Positions 8,846-18,037 are shown, counted from the first letter of the stretch. The stretch: DNA of 55,386 bases from Clostridium sp. LS (GCF_002760435.1 NZ_AUUU01000029.1:1-55386); one strand, 5' to 3'. Notes: generated by a model from the letters alone, not told the origin. Translations and numbers: made by a program.

Positions 8846-9736
8846 TTAGCTTATACTTTTAACAAACTTAATAAATTTATTATGTTCGATTGCAAAGTTT
8901 CCTGAAACACTAATCCCATCTGGAACATTTTTTGTAACAACGGCTCCAATTTTAATACTAGTATTATTACCAATAATAAGTCCATTAGAAATGGTAGCAC
9001 TTACTCCAATCCAACAATCATTTCCAATAACCGTGCTGCCGCCAATTAAAGCATTAGCTGCAACTAAACATCTTTCGCCTATTTTGGCAGCATGGCCAAC
9101 ATGCACTAAGTTATCAATTTTTGTTTCATTACCAATTATAGTATTGTCCCAAGGGAAAATTGCCTTATCAATACAAGTATTGTATTGTACCTCAACATCT
9201 TTCCCGATTATAACTCCACCGCCGTGTTCAATAAAAATTGTTTTTCCTACTTTATTAAATTGAAATCCTTCTCCTCCTATTATAGCTCCTGCCCTAATTA
9301 TCGAATTGTCTAAAATTTTAACATTTTCTCTAATAATAACTTGTTCTTCTATGGTTACATTGTTACCTATGACAACATTTTTACTGCTTATGCTGCTTCG
9401 ATTATTTATTTTACAATTCTCACCAATCGATGTTTTAAACTCCTGCATCATATATGAAGATGAATTTTTATTTAAATAATTGTGGGTTAAATAAAAATCT
9501 AAGCGAGGATTATTTGATAAACAGATACCATATTTTTCAGGGAGAATTTTTGCAATTTTACTATTACATATTATACAAGTAATATACTCTGATAACCTAT
9601 TTATATATCTTTCATCATCAATGAATGTCAATATTTTATTATTTAATCTAGAATTAGCGAAATCAAGTGCATTAAATTCACCATCTCTGTAAATATATAT
9701 ATCAGATATTTTGCTAACAAAATCAGATAATTTCAT
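8846..9736 (-). CDS. LpxD-like hexapeptide-repeat acyltransferase
   Basis: 296 residues from an ATG preceded by AAGGTG; the frame can be extended to a TTG at 9760, but that has no ribosome site. Residues about 1-100 resemble the small N-terminal domain of LpxD. From about residue 105 the chain is a left-handed beta-helix of hexapeptide repeats (IGENCKINNRS, VIGNNVTIEEQ, IGNETKIDNLVHVGHAAKIGE). The His in VGHAAKIG is at the place of the catalytic His of LpxD and related sugar N-acyltransferases. In a Gram-positive without lipid A, the likely role is N-acylation of a nucleotide-linked amino sugar, which fits the aminotransferase gene next door. It overlaps the upstream gene by 14 bases, showing cotranscription. 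Confidence 0.8.
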   Translation of the reverse strand: MKLSDFVSKISDIYIYRDGEFNALDFANSRLNNKILTFIDDERYINRLSEYITCIICNSKIAKILPEKYGICLSNNPRLDFYLTHNYLNKNSSSYMMQEFKTSIGENCKINNRSSISSKNVVIGNNVTIEEQVIIRENVKILDNSIIRAGAIIGGEGFQFNKVGKTIFIEHGGGVIIGKDVEVQYNTCIDKAIFPWDNTIIGNETKIDNLVHVGHAAKIGERCLVAANALIGGSTVIGNDCWIGVSATISNGLIIGNNTSIKIGAVVTKNVPDGISVSGNFAIEHNKFIKFVKSIS

Positions 9737-10790
9737 TCTTTTCACCTTCAATTTTTGCAAACTTATGACACAATTTATTTGAAATATTCATCTTATCACT
9801 TTTATACATAATCTCTCCAACCTTAAGGCCTGCACAATGTAAATCAATTATTGGCTTAGGTCCCAAATATGCTAGAGTTTTACCCATTCTATAATTGCCA
9901 ACATTACAGTCGGGATAAAAAGATATTTTATTTTCCTTTAAATCATTAATATCAACTATTCCAGCAAATTGTACAACTGTTACAAAATCAGACAATTCCT
10001 TTAATTTCTCTGCTGATATTCCAGAGAAATTTTTTCCTATGAAACATTTATCGCATGTATAATCTGCAATAATTATGGCATCAGCATTTGTTAATAAACT
10101 ATAATTATCTTCATTTAAATCTTTTACTAAAACTGCATCCGATGATAATTTTGACAATGTATCGTATATTACATTACCAAAATTATCATTGCTCACAATT
10201 ATTATCTTACTTTTATAAACCTCTATTCCCGCATCAAATAACATCTTTACTGCAAGCGGACCATTAAATTTAAAAACGTCTAATCCAGGATAATTTTCAT
10301 TTGTTCCCATTATTTTAATAGCTTTTTGCCTGCAATAATCTATATCTAAATCTTCTTTTCTAAATTCCCATGGTTCACACATATATGAAATTACTGCATT
10401 TTCCTTTAGCATATCTATAGTTTCTCTATCAATTGGCCTTACAAATCCTAAATTTGTAATAATATCTGCTTCTTTAATATTTTGTTTATTATAAGTTACA
10501 CATACTTTATCTTTAACATCGCATAATTCCGCAAATAACATTGTATTCTTTCTTACTTCTTCTTTATTTGCATATTCTGAATCCTTTGTTATTGCATAAA
10601 CTTTTTTAGCACCAGCCATCGCAGCAATAATTGGTGTATATATGAATTCACCTGATGCTGCTTCTGTAAAAATAATAAGATCATTTAAATTTAGCTTATT
10701 AAATTGTATTGCCTTATTTATTAAGCTAATGCTTCTTATAGGATTTATCATACCTTTCTTTTTAAAATATTCTATTAAATTATCTTTCAT
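9723..10790 (-). CDS. Unrecognised Rossmann-like protein of the glycan island
   Basis: 355 residues; I do not recognise the family. Two segments look like nucleotide-binding beta-alpha-beta units: FTEAASGEFIYTPIIAAMAGAKKVYAIT (about residues 41-68, not written in full elsewhere) and KIIIVSNDNFGNVIYDTL (about 195-212). The layout resembles dehydrogenases with two Rossmann lobes (alanine- or D-hydroxyacid-dehydrogenase style). Several Cys are present, including CDKC near residue 247. It has no signal or membrane segment. Its start overlaps the end of the DegT gene by 11 bases and its end overlaps the acyltransferase, so it belongs to the same pathway. A redox or chain-tailoring step in making the nucleotide sugar is possible, but no function is assigned. 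Confidence 0.7.
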   Translation of the reverse strand: MKDNLIEYFKKKGMINPIRSISLINKAIQFNKLNLNDLIIFTEAASGEFIYTPIIAAMAGAKKVYAITKDSEYANKEEVRKNTMLFAELCDVKDKVCVTYNKQNIKEADIITNLGFVRPIDRETIDMLKENAVISYMCEPWEFRKEDLDIDYCRQKAIKIMGTNENYPGLDVFKFNGPLAVKMLFDAGIEVYKSKIIIVSNDNFGNVIYDTLSKLSSDAVLVKDLNEDNYSLLTNADAIIIADYTCDKCFIGKNFSGISAEKLKELSDFVTVVQFAGIVDINDLKENKISFYPDCNVGNYRMGKTLAYLGPKPIIDLHCAGLKVGEIMYKSDKMNISNKLCHKFAKIEGEKNEII

Positions 10791-11886
10791 TTAAAATTTT
10801 CTCCAACACTAATGCTACATAAGATATCTCTTCAATGGAAATATTTTTGTGTAATGGCAATACCATACCATGCTTATATGCATTTATTGAATTATTAAAT
10901 CCATAATTTTCATATCTATACTTTTTCTTATAATAGGGTTCTCCATGTAATGCATAAGCTCCTATATTAGTTTCTATTCCATTATCTTTTAAACTTTTTA
11001 TTAATTCATCTCTATTAATTTCTTCGTTTAAAAGTATGTGATATGTCTGCCATGCATGCTTGCCATAGCTTTTTTCCTTGGGTAAGGTTATACCTTTTAT
11101 TTTTTTTAATATTTGATTATACTCCATAGCTAATTTGATTTTTTTATTATTTATTTCCTCTAATTTTTTCATTTGTACAGTTGCAATAGCTCCTTGAATG
11201 TTCGTCATTCTATAATTTAAGCCTGCAGTTACAAATTTAGCTTTTCCGTCAATATATTTTATACCATGATTTCTTAATATTTTGATTTTATCAGCCAATT
11301 CATCATTATTAGTAACGACAATTCCACCTTCCCCTGTAGTTATAGCTTTCCTTGGATGAAGACTAAAGCAGCCTATATCTCCAATAGTTCCAGCTTTTTT
11401 AAATTTATATTCTGCTCCAAGAGCACAAGCTGCATCCTCTATAACTTTTAAATTATATTTTTTAGCTAAATCCATGATCATATCCATATCAGCCGTTTGA
11501 CCAAATTCATGAACTGGAATAACAGCCTTAGTTTTATTTGTAATCATACTCTTTATTTTTTCAGTATCTATACAGTAACTATCTAAAGTTATATCTACAA
11601 ATTTAATTGATGCGCCTATAATTTCTACTACATTAGCTGTAGCTGGAAATGTAAAATCAGGAACTATAACTTCATCTCCTATTTCTAAGCCCACAGCAAG
11701 TAAAGCTAAATGTAGAGCAGCAGTTCCACTGCTAACTGCTATAGCATGTTTAATATTTAAATAATTTTTTATTTGATTTTCAAATTCCTCTACCTTATTA
11801 CCTTGTACCAAATATTTTGAATCAAAAACCTTTTTTATTTCCTCTAATTCTTCTTGACCTACATCTGGTACTGCAAGTTTAATCAT
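10780..11886 (-). CDS. DegT/DnrJ/EryC1/StrS-family sugar aminotransferase (ArnB-like)
   Basis: 368 residues, PLP fold type I of the sugar aminotransferase group. Motifs: FENQIKNYLNIKHAIAVSSG, TAALHLALLAVG, VPDFTFPATANVVE, IEDAACALGA and the PLP lysine in FSLHPRKAITTGEGG. It transfers an amino group from glutamate to a keto nucleotide sugar (typically UDP- or dTDP-4-keto). The gene overlaps the sugar dehydrogenase gene upstream by 8 bases and has a GAGGTG ribosome site inside that gene's end. Pairing with an ArnA-type decarboxylase suggests a 4-amino-pentose product; a 4-amino-6-deoxyhexose is the alternative. Confidence 0.88.
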   Translation of the reverse strand: MIKLAVPDVGQEELEEIKKVFDSKYLVQGNKVEEFENQIKNYLNIKHAIAVSSGTAALHLALLAVGLEIGDEVIVPDFTFPATANVVEIIGASIKFVDITLDSYCIDTEKIKSMITNKTKAVIPVHEFGQTADMDMIMDLAKKYNLKVIEDAACALGAEYKFKKAGTIGDIGCFSLHPRKAITTGEGGIVVTNNDELADKIKILRNHGIKYIDGKAKFVTAGLNYRMTNIQGAIATVQMKKLEEINNKKIKLAMEYNQILKKIKGITLPKEKSYGKHAWQTYHILLNEEINRDELIKSLKDNGIETNIGAYALHGEPYYKKKYRYENYGFNNSINAYKHGMVLPLHKNISIEEISYVALVLEKILNER

Positions 11887-12841
11887 TCAAAACACCTCTA
11901 TACCACTGAATTGTTTTTTCTAATCCTTCATCTAAATCATATTTAGGATTAAACTTTAAAATTTTTTTAGCTTTCTCTATGCTAGGAATCCTAAGTTCAA
12001 CATCCACATAAGATTTAGGCACATAAACAATTTCAGATTTGGAATGTGCTATAGTTTTTATTAACTTAGCAAGCATCGATATAGTTATTGTTCCCCTCGG
12101 ATTACCAATGTTAAACGATTGTCCTATGGCTTTCTTATTACTTAAACAAAGCATTATTCCATCTATAAAATCATCTATAAAACACCAAGATCGTATCTGA
12201 TCACCATCACCATGAATTTGTATCTGCTCATTTTTTATAGCTCTAACAACAAATTGATGAATTGCTCCTTCCCCAACTTGACCATCACCATATATATTAA
12301 AAGGCCTTACCGTAACTATAGGCAGTCCATATTCCTTGTAATAGCTATGAGTCAAATGTTCTCCAGCAAGTTTCGAAACAGAATAAGTCCACCTTGCTTC
12401 CCCTACAGGAGCTAGGTTTGTCGAATGGCCTTCATCTACTTTATATGCGTAAGAACCAAAGACCTCTGATGTAGAAAAATCTATAAATCTCTCTATTTCA
12501 TGGTCTTTTAATGCTTCTAAAACATTATAAGTACCAAGCATATTAACTTTCATAGTAGTCACTGGATTTTTTATGACAGTATCAATTCCTGCTATTGCTG
12601 CTAAGTGAATTACTATATTAGGCTGAAATTTATCTATTATCTGCTTTAAATAATTTAAATCTAAAATATCTCCTTTAACTAATTTTATATTGTCTTTATT
12701 TAATAACCTAGTGTGTTTTATCGAATTTCTATTTAAATTATCATAAATTAATATTTCATTATTTTTGCTTAGCAAGTAACATAATTTTGTTCCTATAAAT
12801 CCGGCTCCACCTGTTAAAAATATTTTTTTATTTCTAATCAA
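11879..12841 (-). CDS. Extended SDR nucleotide-sugar enzyme, ArnA-decarboxylase-like
   Basis: 320 residues. NAD site TGGAGFIGTKL at the N-terminus, HLAAIAG, FSTSEVFG (Ser/Glu), catalytic YSVSK, then RPFNIYG and GDGDQIRSWCFIDDF. Late in the chain lies DVELRIPSIEKAK, which lines up with the DVEHRKPSI segment of ArnA that holds its Arg needed for UDP-glucuronate decarboxylation. UDP-xylose synthases also carry Arg here. I infer oxidation and decarboxylation of a UDP-uronate, or otherwise a 4-epimerase/dehydratase. The start is a TTG nine bases after GGGAG. It is the second gene of the island and overlaps the aminotransferase gene. Confidence 0.82.
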   Translation of the reverse strand: MIRNKKIFLTGGAGFIGTKLCYLLSKNNEILIYDNLNRNSIKHTRLLNKDNIKLVKGDILDLNYLKQIIDKFQPNIVIHLAAIAGIDTVIKNPVTTMKVNMLGTYNVLEALKDHEIERFIDFSTSEVFGSYAYKVDEGHSTNLAPVGEARWTYSVSKLAGEHLTHSYYKEYGLPIVTVRPFNIYGDGQVGEGAIHQFVVRAIKNEQIQIHGDGDQIRSWCFIDDFIDGIMLCLSNKKAIGQSFNIGNPRGTITISMLAKLIKTIAHSKSEIVYVPKSYVDVELRIPSIEKAKKILKFNPKYDLDEGLEKTIQWYRGVLND

Positions 12842-12895
12842 TTATATATACTCCCTCATAAATTTCTCTATAAATAATATAGCTTATTAATTTTG

Positions 12896-15800
12896 CTAAA
12901 TGAATTTTTGCAAAATTATTTCTAACCTGCTAAATAAACTATAATTATTTTCATAAGTTTTTATTAATGCATTATATGCTTTTTCAACCCTTTCTAATGG
13001 TTTATTTAAATAATATTCAAATTTTTTTATATATTCATATTCGTCATTAGCTATTGCCATATCATCTTCTGTATATAAGTCATAAATTAGCTTAGGATTA
13101 TCTACTAACTGAAATCCACCGCAGGCTCCTATAATAAAGGTTCTCTCGTTAACTTCACTTCTTATTTGCTTTTGTATATCTAAATGATAATTTAAGTTTA
13201 TTTTAGCTCTGTTATAAAAAAACTTTGCATTATTAGGATTTAATTCTATACTAGTCTTCTCCCATCCTGTCCCTCTTAATATTCCACATTTATATTTATT
13301 AAGAATTGGTGTTAAATACTTTTCTGTTTCTTTACACTTTATATAGCTGTTAGTTCCAACCAAAAAATACTCATATACTTTAGAAGTATTTTCTGGATAG
13401 TAAATTAATGGATTAAATCCAAATGGAACATTAACTATATCGATCTTATTTTCTACCCAGTTATATAAATGTTCATCATTTGTTTCTTCTACTAATGATG
13501 ATATTAAAAACTTATAATTAAAATTCCTACACAACTGTATATTAATTAAATCCAATTTTTCATTATCAATTTGTTTAGAAACCAACCCTATTTTATTTTT
13601 TATACGCTCTATAGATTGATTTACAAAAGAATTACCTATATAAACTTTATCTGCTATATTTATATAAATATCATATTCTTCATAATTTAACTGTGGACCT
13701 ACTTCATATACTATATCAACTTTAACCCCCATATAATTTAAAATTTGTTTCCACGAGATAAAGCTATACTTCCAGAATCCATTTGTAACTGAGTAAATTA
13801 GTATTTTAAAATTATAACTTTTATATTTATCCTTGTATTTTTCTAGCAAACTTCTTTTTAACTCTTTTCCTTTATCTACTATTTGAGTCTGTGCAATATA
13901 TTCTTCACTTTGTTTATTAATATTAATTTCTATTTTATGCGTGCTTATTTCATTTAAAATATTTTTAATGTCATGACTAAATAAACTACTATTACTCAAA
14001 CTTTTTTTCATGTATTTTTCTATAACTTTAATAAGTGGCTGTAAATATACTTTTATTTGTTCTATATCAAAATCTAAATCATGTTTCCAAGGCATACCAC
14101 TACCATTTAAATACATAAGATATGTGTTATAATAATTAACTCCAATAAGATAATCTTTTTTACTTTCCTGTGATTTTTTATCCAATTCTCCCCAGTCTGA
14201 GACTGTTAAGTATTTTCTTTCATCAAAGTTATTTACTATATATTCCATAACAGATATAATTGATTTAATTCTATTTTCTAAATCATAAGTCATATTGTTA
14301 TCATGGTGTCTATAACAAATTGTATCGCAATCTATATATTTTCTTTTCCAACCATACTTTAAATTTACTAAGGTATTTAAAGTATCTCCTGCTACCCTAT
14401 TATTCTCATCTATTAATAAAGTCAAATTATTTCTTTCATAAAAATTTTTTTTGAATAAACCAATACTAAACGGAATTACTCCTGAACCTTTTCGATTAAA
14501 CGTTTCAAATATTATTTCATCATCAGTATAATCCTTGTTTTGCCATCCATATTTATTAATTCCTAATTCATCACATATTTTAATATTCCCATAGACATAA
14601 TCTAGTTCACTATTCAATAAAAATTCTATAATATGGTTTTTTATTACATTTACATCCACTAAAAAATCATCAGACGATAATAACATAAAATATTCGCCAC
14701 TTGCATATTTAATAACTTCTTTTATTCCTTTATATACACTTCCACTGTTTTCTTTATGAAATATAGTTCTAATATTTTTACATTTTTTTTCATATAATTT
14801 TATTTTTTCTACTGAATCATCAATTGAACAATCATCAATAATAATTATCTCAATATTTTTATATGTTTGCTTTAATACAGATTCTATAGATTGTTCTAAA
14901 AATTCTGAACAATTATAATTTATAATTCCAATTGTAACTAATGGCTCTTTTAATAGCTCCTTATCTTTTTTCTGTAAGTTTAGTCTAGTAATTAACTCAG
15001 TTATTCTAGTTTTTTGCTCTACAGCACTATATCTATCAATAATATATTTTCTATATTCGTAAGAATCATACTTATCTGACATAATCATATTAATAGCTTC
15101 ATCAATTGTATTCCATACATATTTGTTATCATATATCATTTTTGCTCCAACAAAATTGTGTATTATTGGTTTAATCCCCTTGCACATAGCTTGCATAACA
15201 CTTATATTTTGTGATTCAAGGATGCTAGTACATAGTATATAATCTTTATCATTAAGCCATTTATCTAAATCATCTTGCCAACCTTCATATATAACATTGC
15301 TCTGCAAACCGAATTCTCGTACCATTTGGTTATAATAAAGTACATCTCTATTATCTTGAAAAACTCCAGCAATATACAATTTGTATCTATGATCTTTTTC
15401 ATAAATGGCCTTAAACGTGTGCAATAGAAGCATTGGCCCCTTTTTGTAATTTATATACCCCACATATGCTATATTAAATCCATTTTTTTTCTCTCTAAAA
15501 ATCCACTTATCTTCATCTATTCCATTAGCTATCACTGTCATAATTTTTTTATCTATATTAAAATTTTCAATTATAAAATTTTTAATATATTCACAAACCA
15601 ATATGAGACTATCAATATTATTCCAATTAACATTATTGATATAATCTGTAAAAGCTTCATAACTATGAAGTCTGCATAAAATTCTCTTTTCTTCAGCCAA
15701 CTCTAATTTACTTCCATAACCCACCAGTTCATCACACCACTCAAACCAACATATATCTGCCCAATTCATCCCTTCATCAATTTGTTTATAATCTCGTACT

Positions 15801-15994
15801 ATTATCTTTTTTATTTCATAATCTTTTGATAAGACTTTAATAATATCATCAAGAAAACTGTCTAATCCTAATTTTACAAAAAAAGCTATTCTATCCTTAT
15901 TTCCTTTTTGATCTTGTTTTTTTTCTATTGTTTCTATACATTTAGTTAATTCTCCCTCTGGATTATTTATAGTAATTTTTAAGTCCGCTTGCAT
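12896..15994 (-). CDS. Three-segment glycosyltransferase (GT4-like, GT2, CgeB-like)
   Basis: 1032 residues, far longer than a single glycosyltransferase. Residues about 1-345 are GT-B-like with a GT4-type core (IAYVGYINYKKGPMLLLHTF, then SILESQNISVMQAMCKG as the donor-site helix). From about residue 350 there is a GT2 domain: VTIGIINYNCSEFLEQSIESV, IIDDCSIDDS, and LLSSDDF as the metal motif. The last ~290 residues resemble the CgeB/spore-maturation glycosyltransferase group (VNVPFGFNPLIYYP, LVGTNSYIKC, KINLNYHLD, RTFIIGACGG). It is cytoplasmic and likely builds an oligosaccharide by successive transfers. It is the first gene of the minus-strand island, with a TTGGAGTG ribosome site, and is divergent from the small beta protein. 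Acceptor and sugars are unknown. Confidence 0.85.
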   Translation of the reverse strand: MQADLKITINNPEGELTKCIETIEKKQDQKGNKDRIAFFVKLGLDSFLDDIIKVLSKDYEIKKIIVRDYKQIDEGMNWADICWFEWCDELVGYGSKLELAEEKRILCRLHSYEAFTDYINNVNWNNIDSLILVCEYIKNFIIENFNIDKKIMTVIANGIDEDKWIFREKKNGFNIAYVGYINYKKGPMLLLHTFKAIYEKDHRYKLYIAGVFQDNRDVLYYNQMVREFGLQSNVIYEGWQDDLDKWLNDKDYILCTSILESQNISVMQAMCKGIKPIIHNFVGAKMIYDNKYVWNTIDEAINMIMSDKYDSYEYRKYIIDRYSAVEQKTRITELITRLNLQKKDKELLKEPLVTIGIINYNCSEFLEQSIESVLKQTYKNIEIIIIDDCSIDDSVEKIKLYEKKCKNIRTIFHKENSGSVYKGIKEVIKYASGEYFMLLSSDDFLVDVNVIKNHIIEFLLNSELDYVYGNIKICDELGINKYGWQNKDYTDDEIIFETFNRKGSGVIPFSIGLFKKNFYERNNLTLLIDENNRVAGDTLNTLVNLKYGWKRKYIDCDTICYRHHDNNMTYDLENRIKSIISVMEYIVNNFDERKYLTVSDWGELDKKSQESKKDYLIGVNYYNTYLMYLNGSGMPWKHDLDFDIEQIKVYLQPLIKVIEKYMKKSLSNSSLFSHDIKNILNEISTHKIEININKQSEEYIAQTQIVDKGKELKRSLLEKYKDKYKSYNFKILIYSVTNGFWKYSFISWKQILNYMGVKVDIVYEVGPQLNYEEYDIYINIADKVYIGNSFVNQSIERIKNKIGLVSKQIDNEKLDLINIQLCRNFNYKFLISSLVEETNDEHLYNWVENKIDIVNVPFGFNPLIYYPENTSKVYEYFLVGTNSYIKCKETEKYLTPILNKYKCGILRGTGWEKTSIELNPNNAKFFYNRAKINLNYHLDIQKQIRSEVNERTFIIGACGGFQLVDNPKLIYDLYTEDDMAIANDEYEYIKKFEYYLNKPLERVEKAYNALIKTYENNYSLFSRLEIILQKFI

Positions 15995-16054
15995 TTTATC
16001 ACTCCAATATTCTATATGTAATATCTTATTCTATAGCTTTTTATAATATGATTT

Positions 16055-16230
16055 ATCATTAAGGCACATGAAATAAAATAATAAGTCAAAGGCTGGCGTG
16101 AATATTTTTCATCAGATAAGAAGGTAAAATGCCATCATAGTAGGCCTATTATGGCATTTTGCAGACGTAGGATGATGGAAAATATACTGTCAAATGGACT
16201 TATTATTTTTTTGATTGTGCCTAAAGTGAT
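16055..16230. repeat. Nested palindromic element, MITE-like, between the divergent glycan and surface-protein genes
   Basis: About 176 bases fold almost end to end. The ends are ATCATTAAGGCACA (16055-16068) and its imperfect complement (16216-16230). Inside are perfect 13-bp arms AAAATAATAAGTC / GACTTATTATTTT, then ATTTTTCATCA-type arms, then perfect 10-bp arms AAAATGCCAT (16126-16135) / ATGGCATTTT (16151-16160) around a TAGGCCTA centre. It fills most of the 431-base gap at 15995-16425, which holds no gene. A non-autonomous mobile element or a large structured RNA is possible. Confidence 0.65.
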
Positions 16231-16425
16231 ATTCAATAGATTTTTATAATTTAAAGCATCTTATACTTGTTATCATTCAACTCATAAAATAATATAAATT
16301 TCTCCTCGTATTCAAAAATTCACTTAATAATCTACAAATTAATTTAATCTATTCACAATTTATAAAACTATCAATAAAATATATAATAGAAAAATTTTAA
16401 AAAATCTTTTAAGGAGATGTATTAA

Positions 16426-16707
16426 ATGGCAGATTTTACTGTAGATTTCGATACTCCCAAAACTAGCTCTGTTAGATCAGTTCAAGTTTTAGGCACTGTT
16501 CCTGGTGATAATACTCAAGGCTATGTTCGTATAAGAGTTACCGTTACTAATCCAAGTAGAAATGATATATATTATCGAACAATTTCAATTGCTCCTACTT
16601 CCACACAATATGTCTTTCACGGGACATACAACGTAGCTATTGTTCCTAAATTTACTAGTGGTACTGTTACACCATCCTATGCTTTCTCTTTCACAGCTCA
16701 AGCATAG
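16426..16707 (+). CDS. Small leaderless beta-rich protein, related to the C-terminus of the next gene's product
   Basis: 93 residues behind AAGGAGATG. I do not recognise a named family. It has no signal peptide, no Cys and no Trp, is rich in Val, Thr and Ser, and alternates hydrophobic and polar residues as a beta-sandwich would. Residues from about 17 on (VRSVQVLGTV ... YVRIRVTV ... TYNVAIVPK) match the last 82 residues of the DNRLRE protein that follows (LRQIHVTGTV ... AVNVRVQ ... TYNIAIMPK). It sits divergent from the glycosyltransferase island and 76 bases before the DNRLRE gene. Its many Ser and Thr could be glycosylation sites. A spore-surface or other structural role is inference from context. 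Confidence 0.8.
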   Translation: MADFTVDFDTPKTSSVRSVQVLGTVPGDNTQGYVRIRVTVTNPSRNDIYYRTISIAPTSTQYVFHGTYNVAIVPKFTSGTVTPSYAFSFTAQA

Positions 16708-16783
16708 AATACAAAAATATATTATTTGCATGGAGTCATTCTATGACTTCATGTTTTAAAGCATATAAATTGGAGGTTAAAAT

Positions 16784-18037
16784 GTGGCTAGCATAATTAT
16801 TCCTGCAAGCAAAAGTTTAACAATAACTAATAAGTTTCCAACTAGAAATATCAATAACGATATTATATCTGTAGGAAATGATGGTATTAATAACTATATA
16901 AGCTATCTTTTTTTTGATATTTCTACTATCCCTAATGATGTCTCAATAAGTTATGCAGAACTAGTATTATTTAAAACTGATAAATTTTATGATGATGACG
17001 ATAAAATTTTTGAAGTATATTCCCTAGATGAGTATTTTAGTACTTATACAACCTTTAGAAATCACCCTAGAATTAATGATAACTTTAAAAAAATATTTTA
17101 TCCTATGACATCAAAAACGGCTGTAGCAATTCCCATTACCTCATTAGTAAAAATATGGCTTAAAGATGTTAATATAAATACAAGCATAATGTTATGTAGT
17201 AGAATTAAAAATTCTCTTTTGCATTTTGGTTCCGCTATATGTAGACAAAAATATCTTATTCCATTTTTAAAAGTATATTTTACTTCTTATACTGATAAAC
17301 GGTTTAGATCAAGAGCAAATCCACATGCTGAGAAAGAACCTATGATACAAAAAAATTATCCAAATAGAAATAACAATATCTACAATAATCCTATAGAAGG
17401 TCTTATTGAACAATATAATAGTGTAAAAAATAATCCTTTTCAAAAAGATCATAATAACGTTATACTAAAACATTACCAAAATAATTCTGCTCCAGATCCT
17501 CCGTTAACAAAAAGTGCCTTTGTCAATGGTGAAATATTAGATAGCTATCCTAATATTTTAATAAATAAAAGTAACAGCTTATTAAATTCTATGCCATTTC
17601 ATAATAATATTGCTCAACAGCAACTGCAGCTACCACTAACACCAAAAATTGCTGCCGGATTCATAGTTCCATATTTAATAAGCAATTCAATTATAAATAA
17701 TCAGTTGTCCTTAGATTCATTGAATAGTATAATTGATAATATTTTTATTTTATTAAAGGATATCTTTACTCACAGCTTTCATGATTATTGTACATTAAGG
17801 CAGATACATGTTACAGGAACTGTGGCCCCTTACTCTAAATACATTGCTGCTGTCAATGTTAGAGTACAGAGACACAGTTCAAATCATATTGATAATTACT
17901 ATACAACAGATATTTATGATAATTTATCTAGTGATTTTCCTATGCATATAGATAAAACATACAATATTGCTATTATGCCCAAAATAGATTTAGGTGATAA
18001 TGAAGAGATATTATTTTATGGTTCTTATAAAGAATAA
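16784..18037 (+). CDS. DNRLRE-domain protein with Asn-rich linker and small beta domain
   Basis: 417 residues from a GTG with TTGGAGG upstream; an ATG two bases earlier is out of frame and stops at once. Residues about 1-166 match the DNRLRE-type beta domain (SYLFFDISTIP, SYAELVLFKTD, TTFRNHPRIN, VAIPITSLVKIWL), found in bacterial cell-surface and spore-surface proteins. Residues about 170-335 are an Asn-, Pro- and Gln-rich linker. Residues 336-417 resemble the whole 93-residue product of the preceding gene. No signal peptide is present, so it either assembles on the spore from the mother-cell cytoplasm or leaves by an unusual route. It is convergent with the DegV gene, with only 37 bases between stops. 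Confidence 0.78.
   Translation: MASIIIPASKSLTITNKFPTRNINNDIISVGNDGINNYISYLFFDISTIPNDVSISYAELVLFKTDKFYDDDDKIFEVYSLDEYFSTYTTFRNHPRINDNFKKIFYPMTSKTAVAIPITSLVKIWLKDVNINTSIMLCSRIKNSLLHFGSAICRQKYLIPFLKVYFTSYTDKRFRSRANPHAEKEPMIQKNYPNRNNNIYNNPIEGLIEQYNSVKNNPFQKDHNNVILKHYQNNSAPDPPLTKSAFVNGEILDSYPNILINKSNSLLNSMPFHNNIAQQQLQLPLTPKIAAGFIVPYLISNSIINNQLSLDSLNSIIDNIFILLKDIFTHSFHDYCTLRQIHVTGTVAPYSKYIAAVNVRVQRHSSNHIDNYYTTDIYDNLSSDFPMHIDKTYNIAIMPKIDLGDNEEILFYGSYKE

Noticed and set aside
16380..16425. Sporulation sigma-factor promoter before the small beta protein
   Set aside because: AT-rich strings there can be read as weak sigma-K or sigma-A boxes, but none has both boxes at the right spacing.
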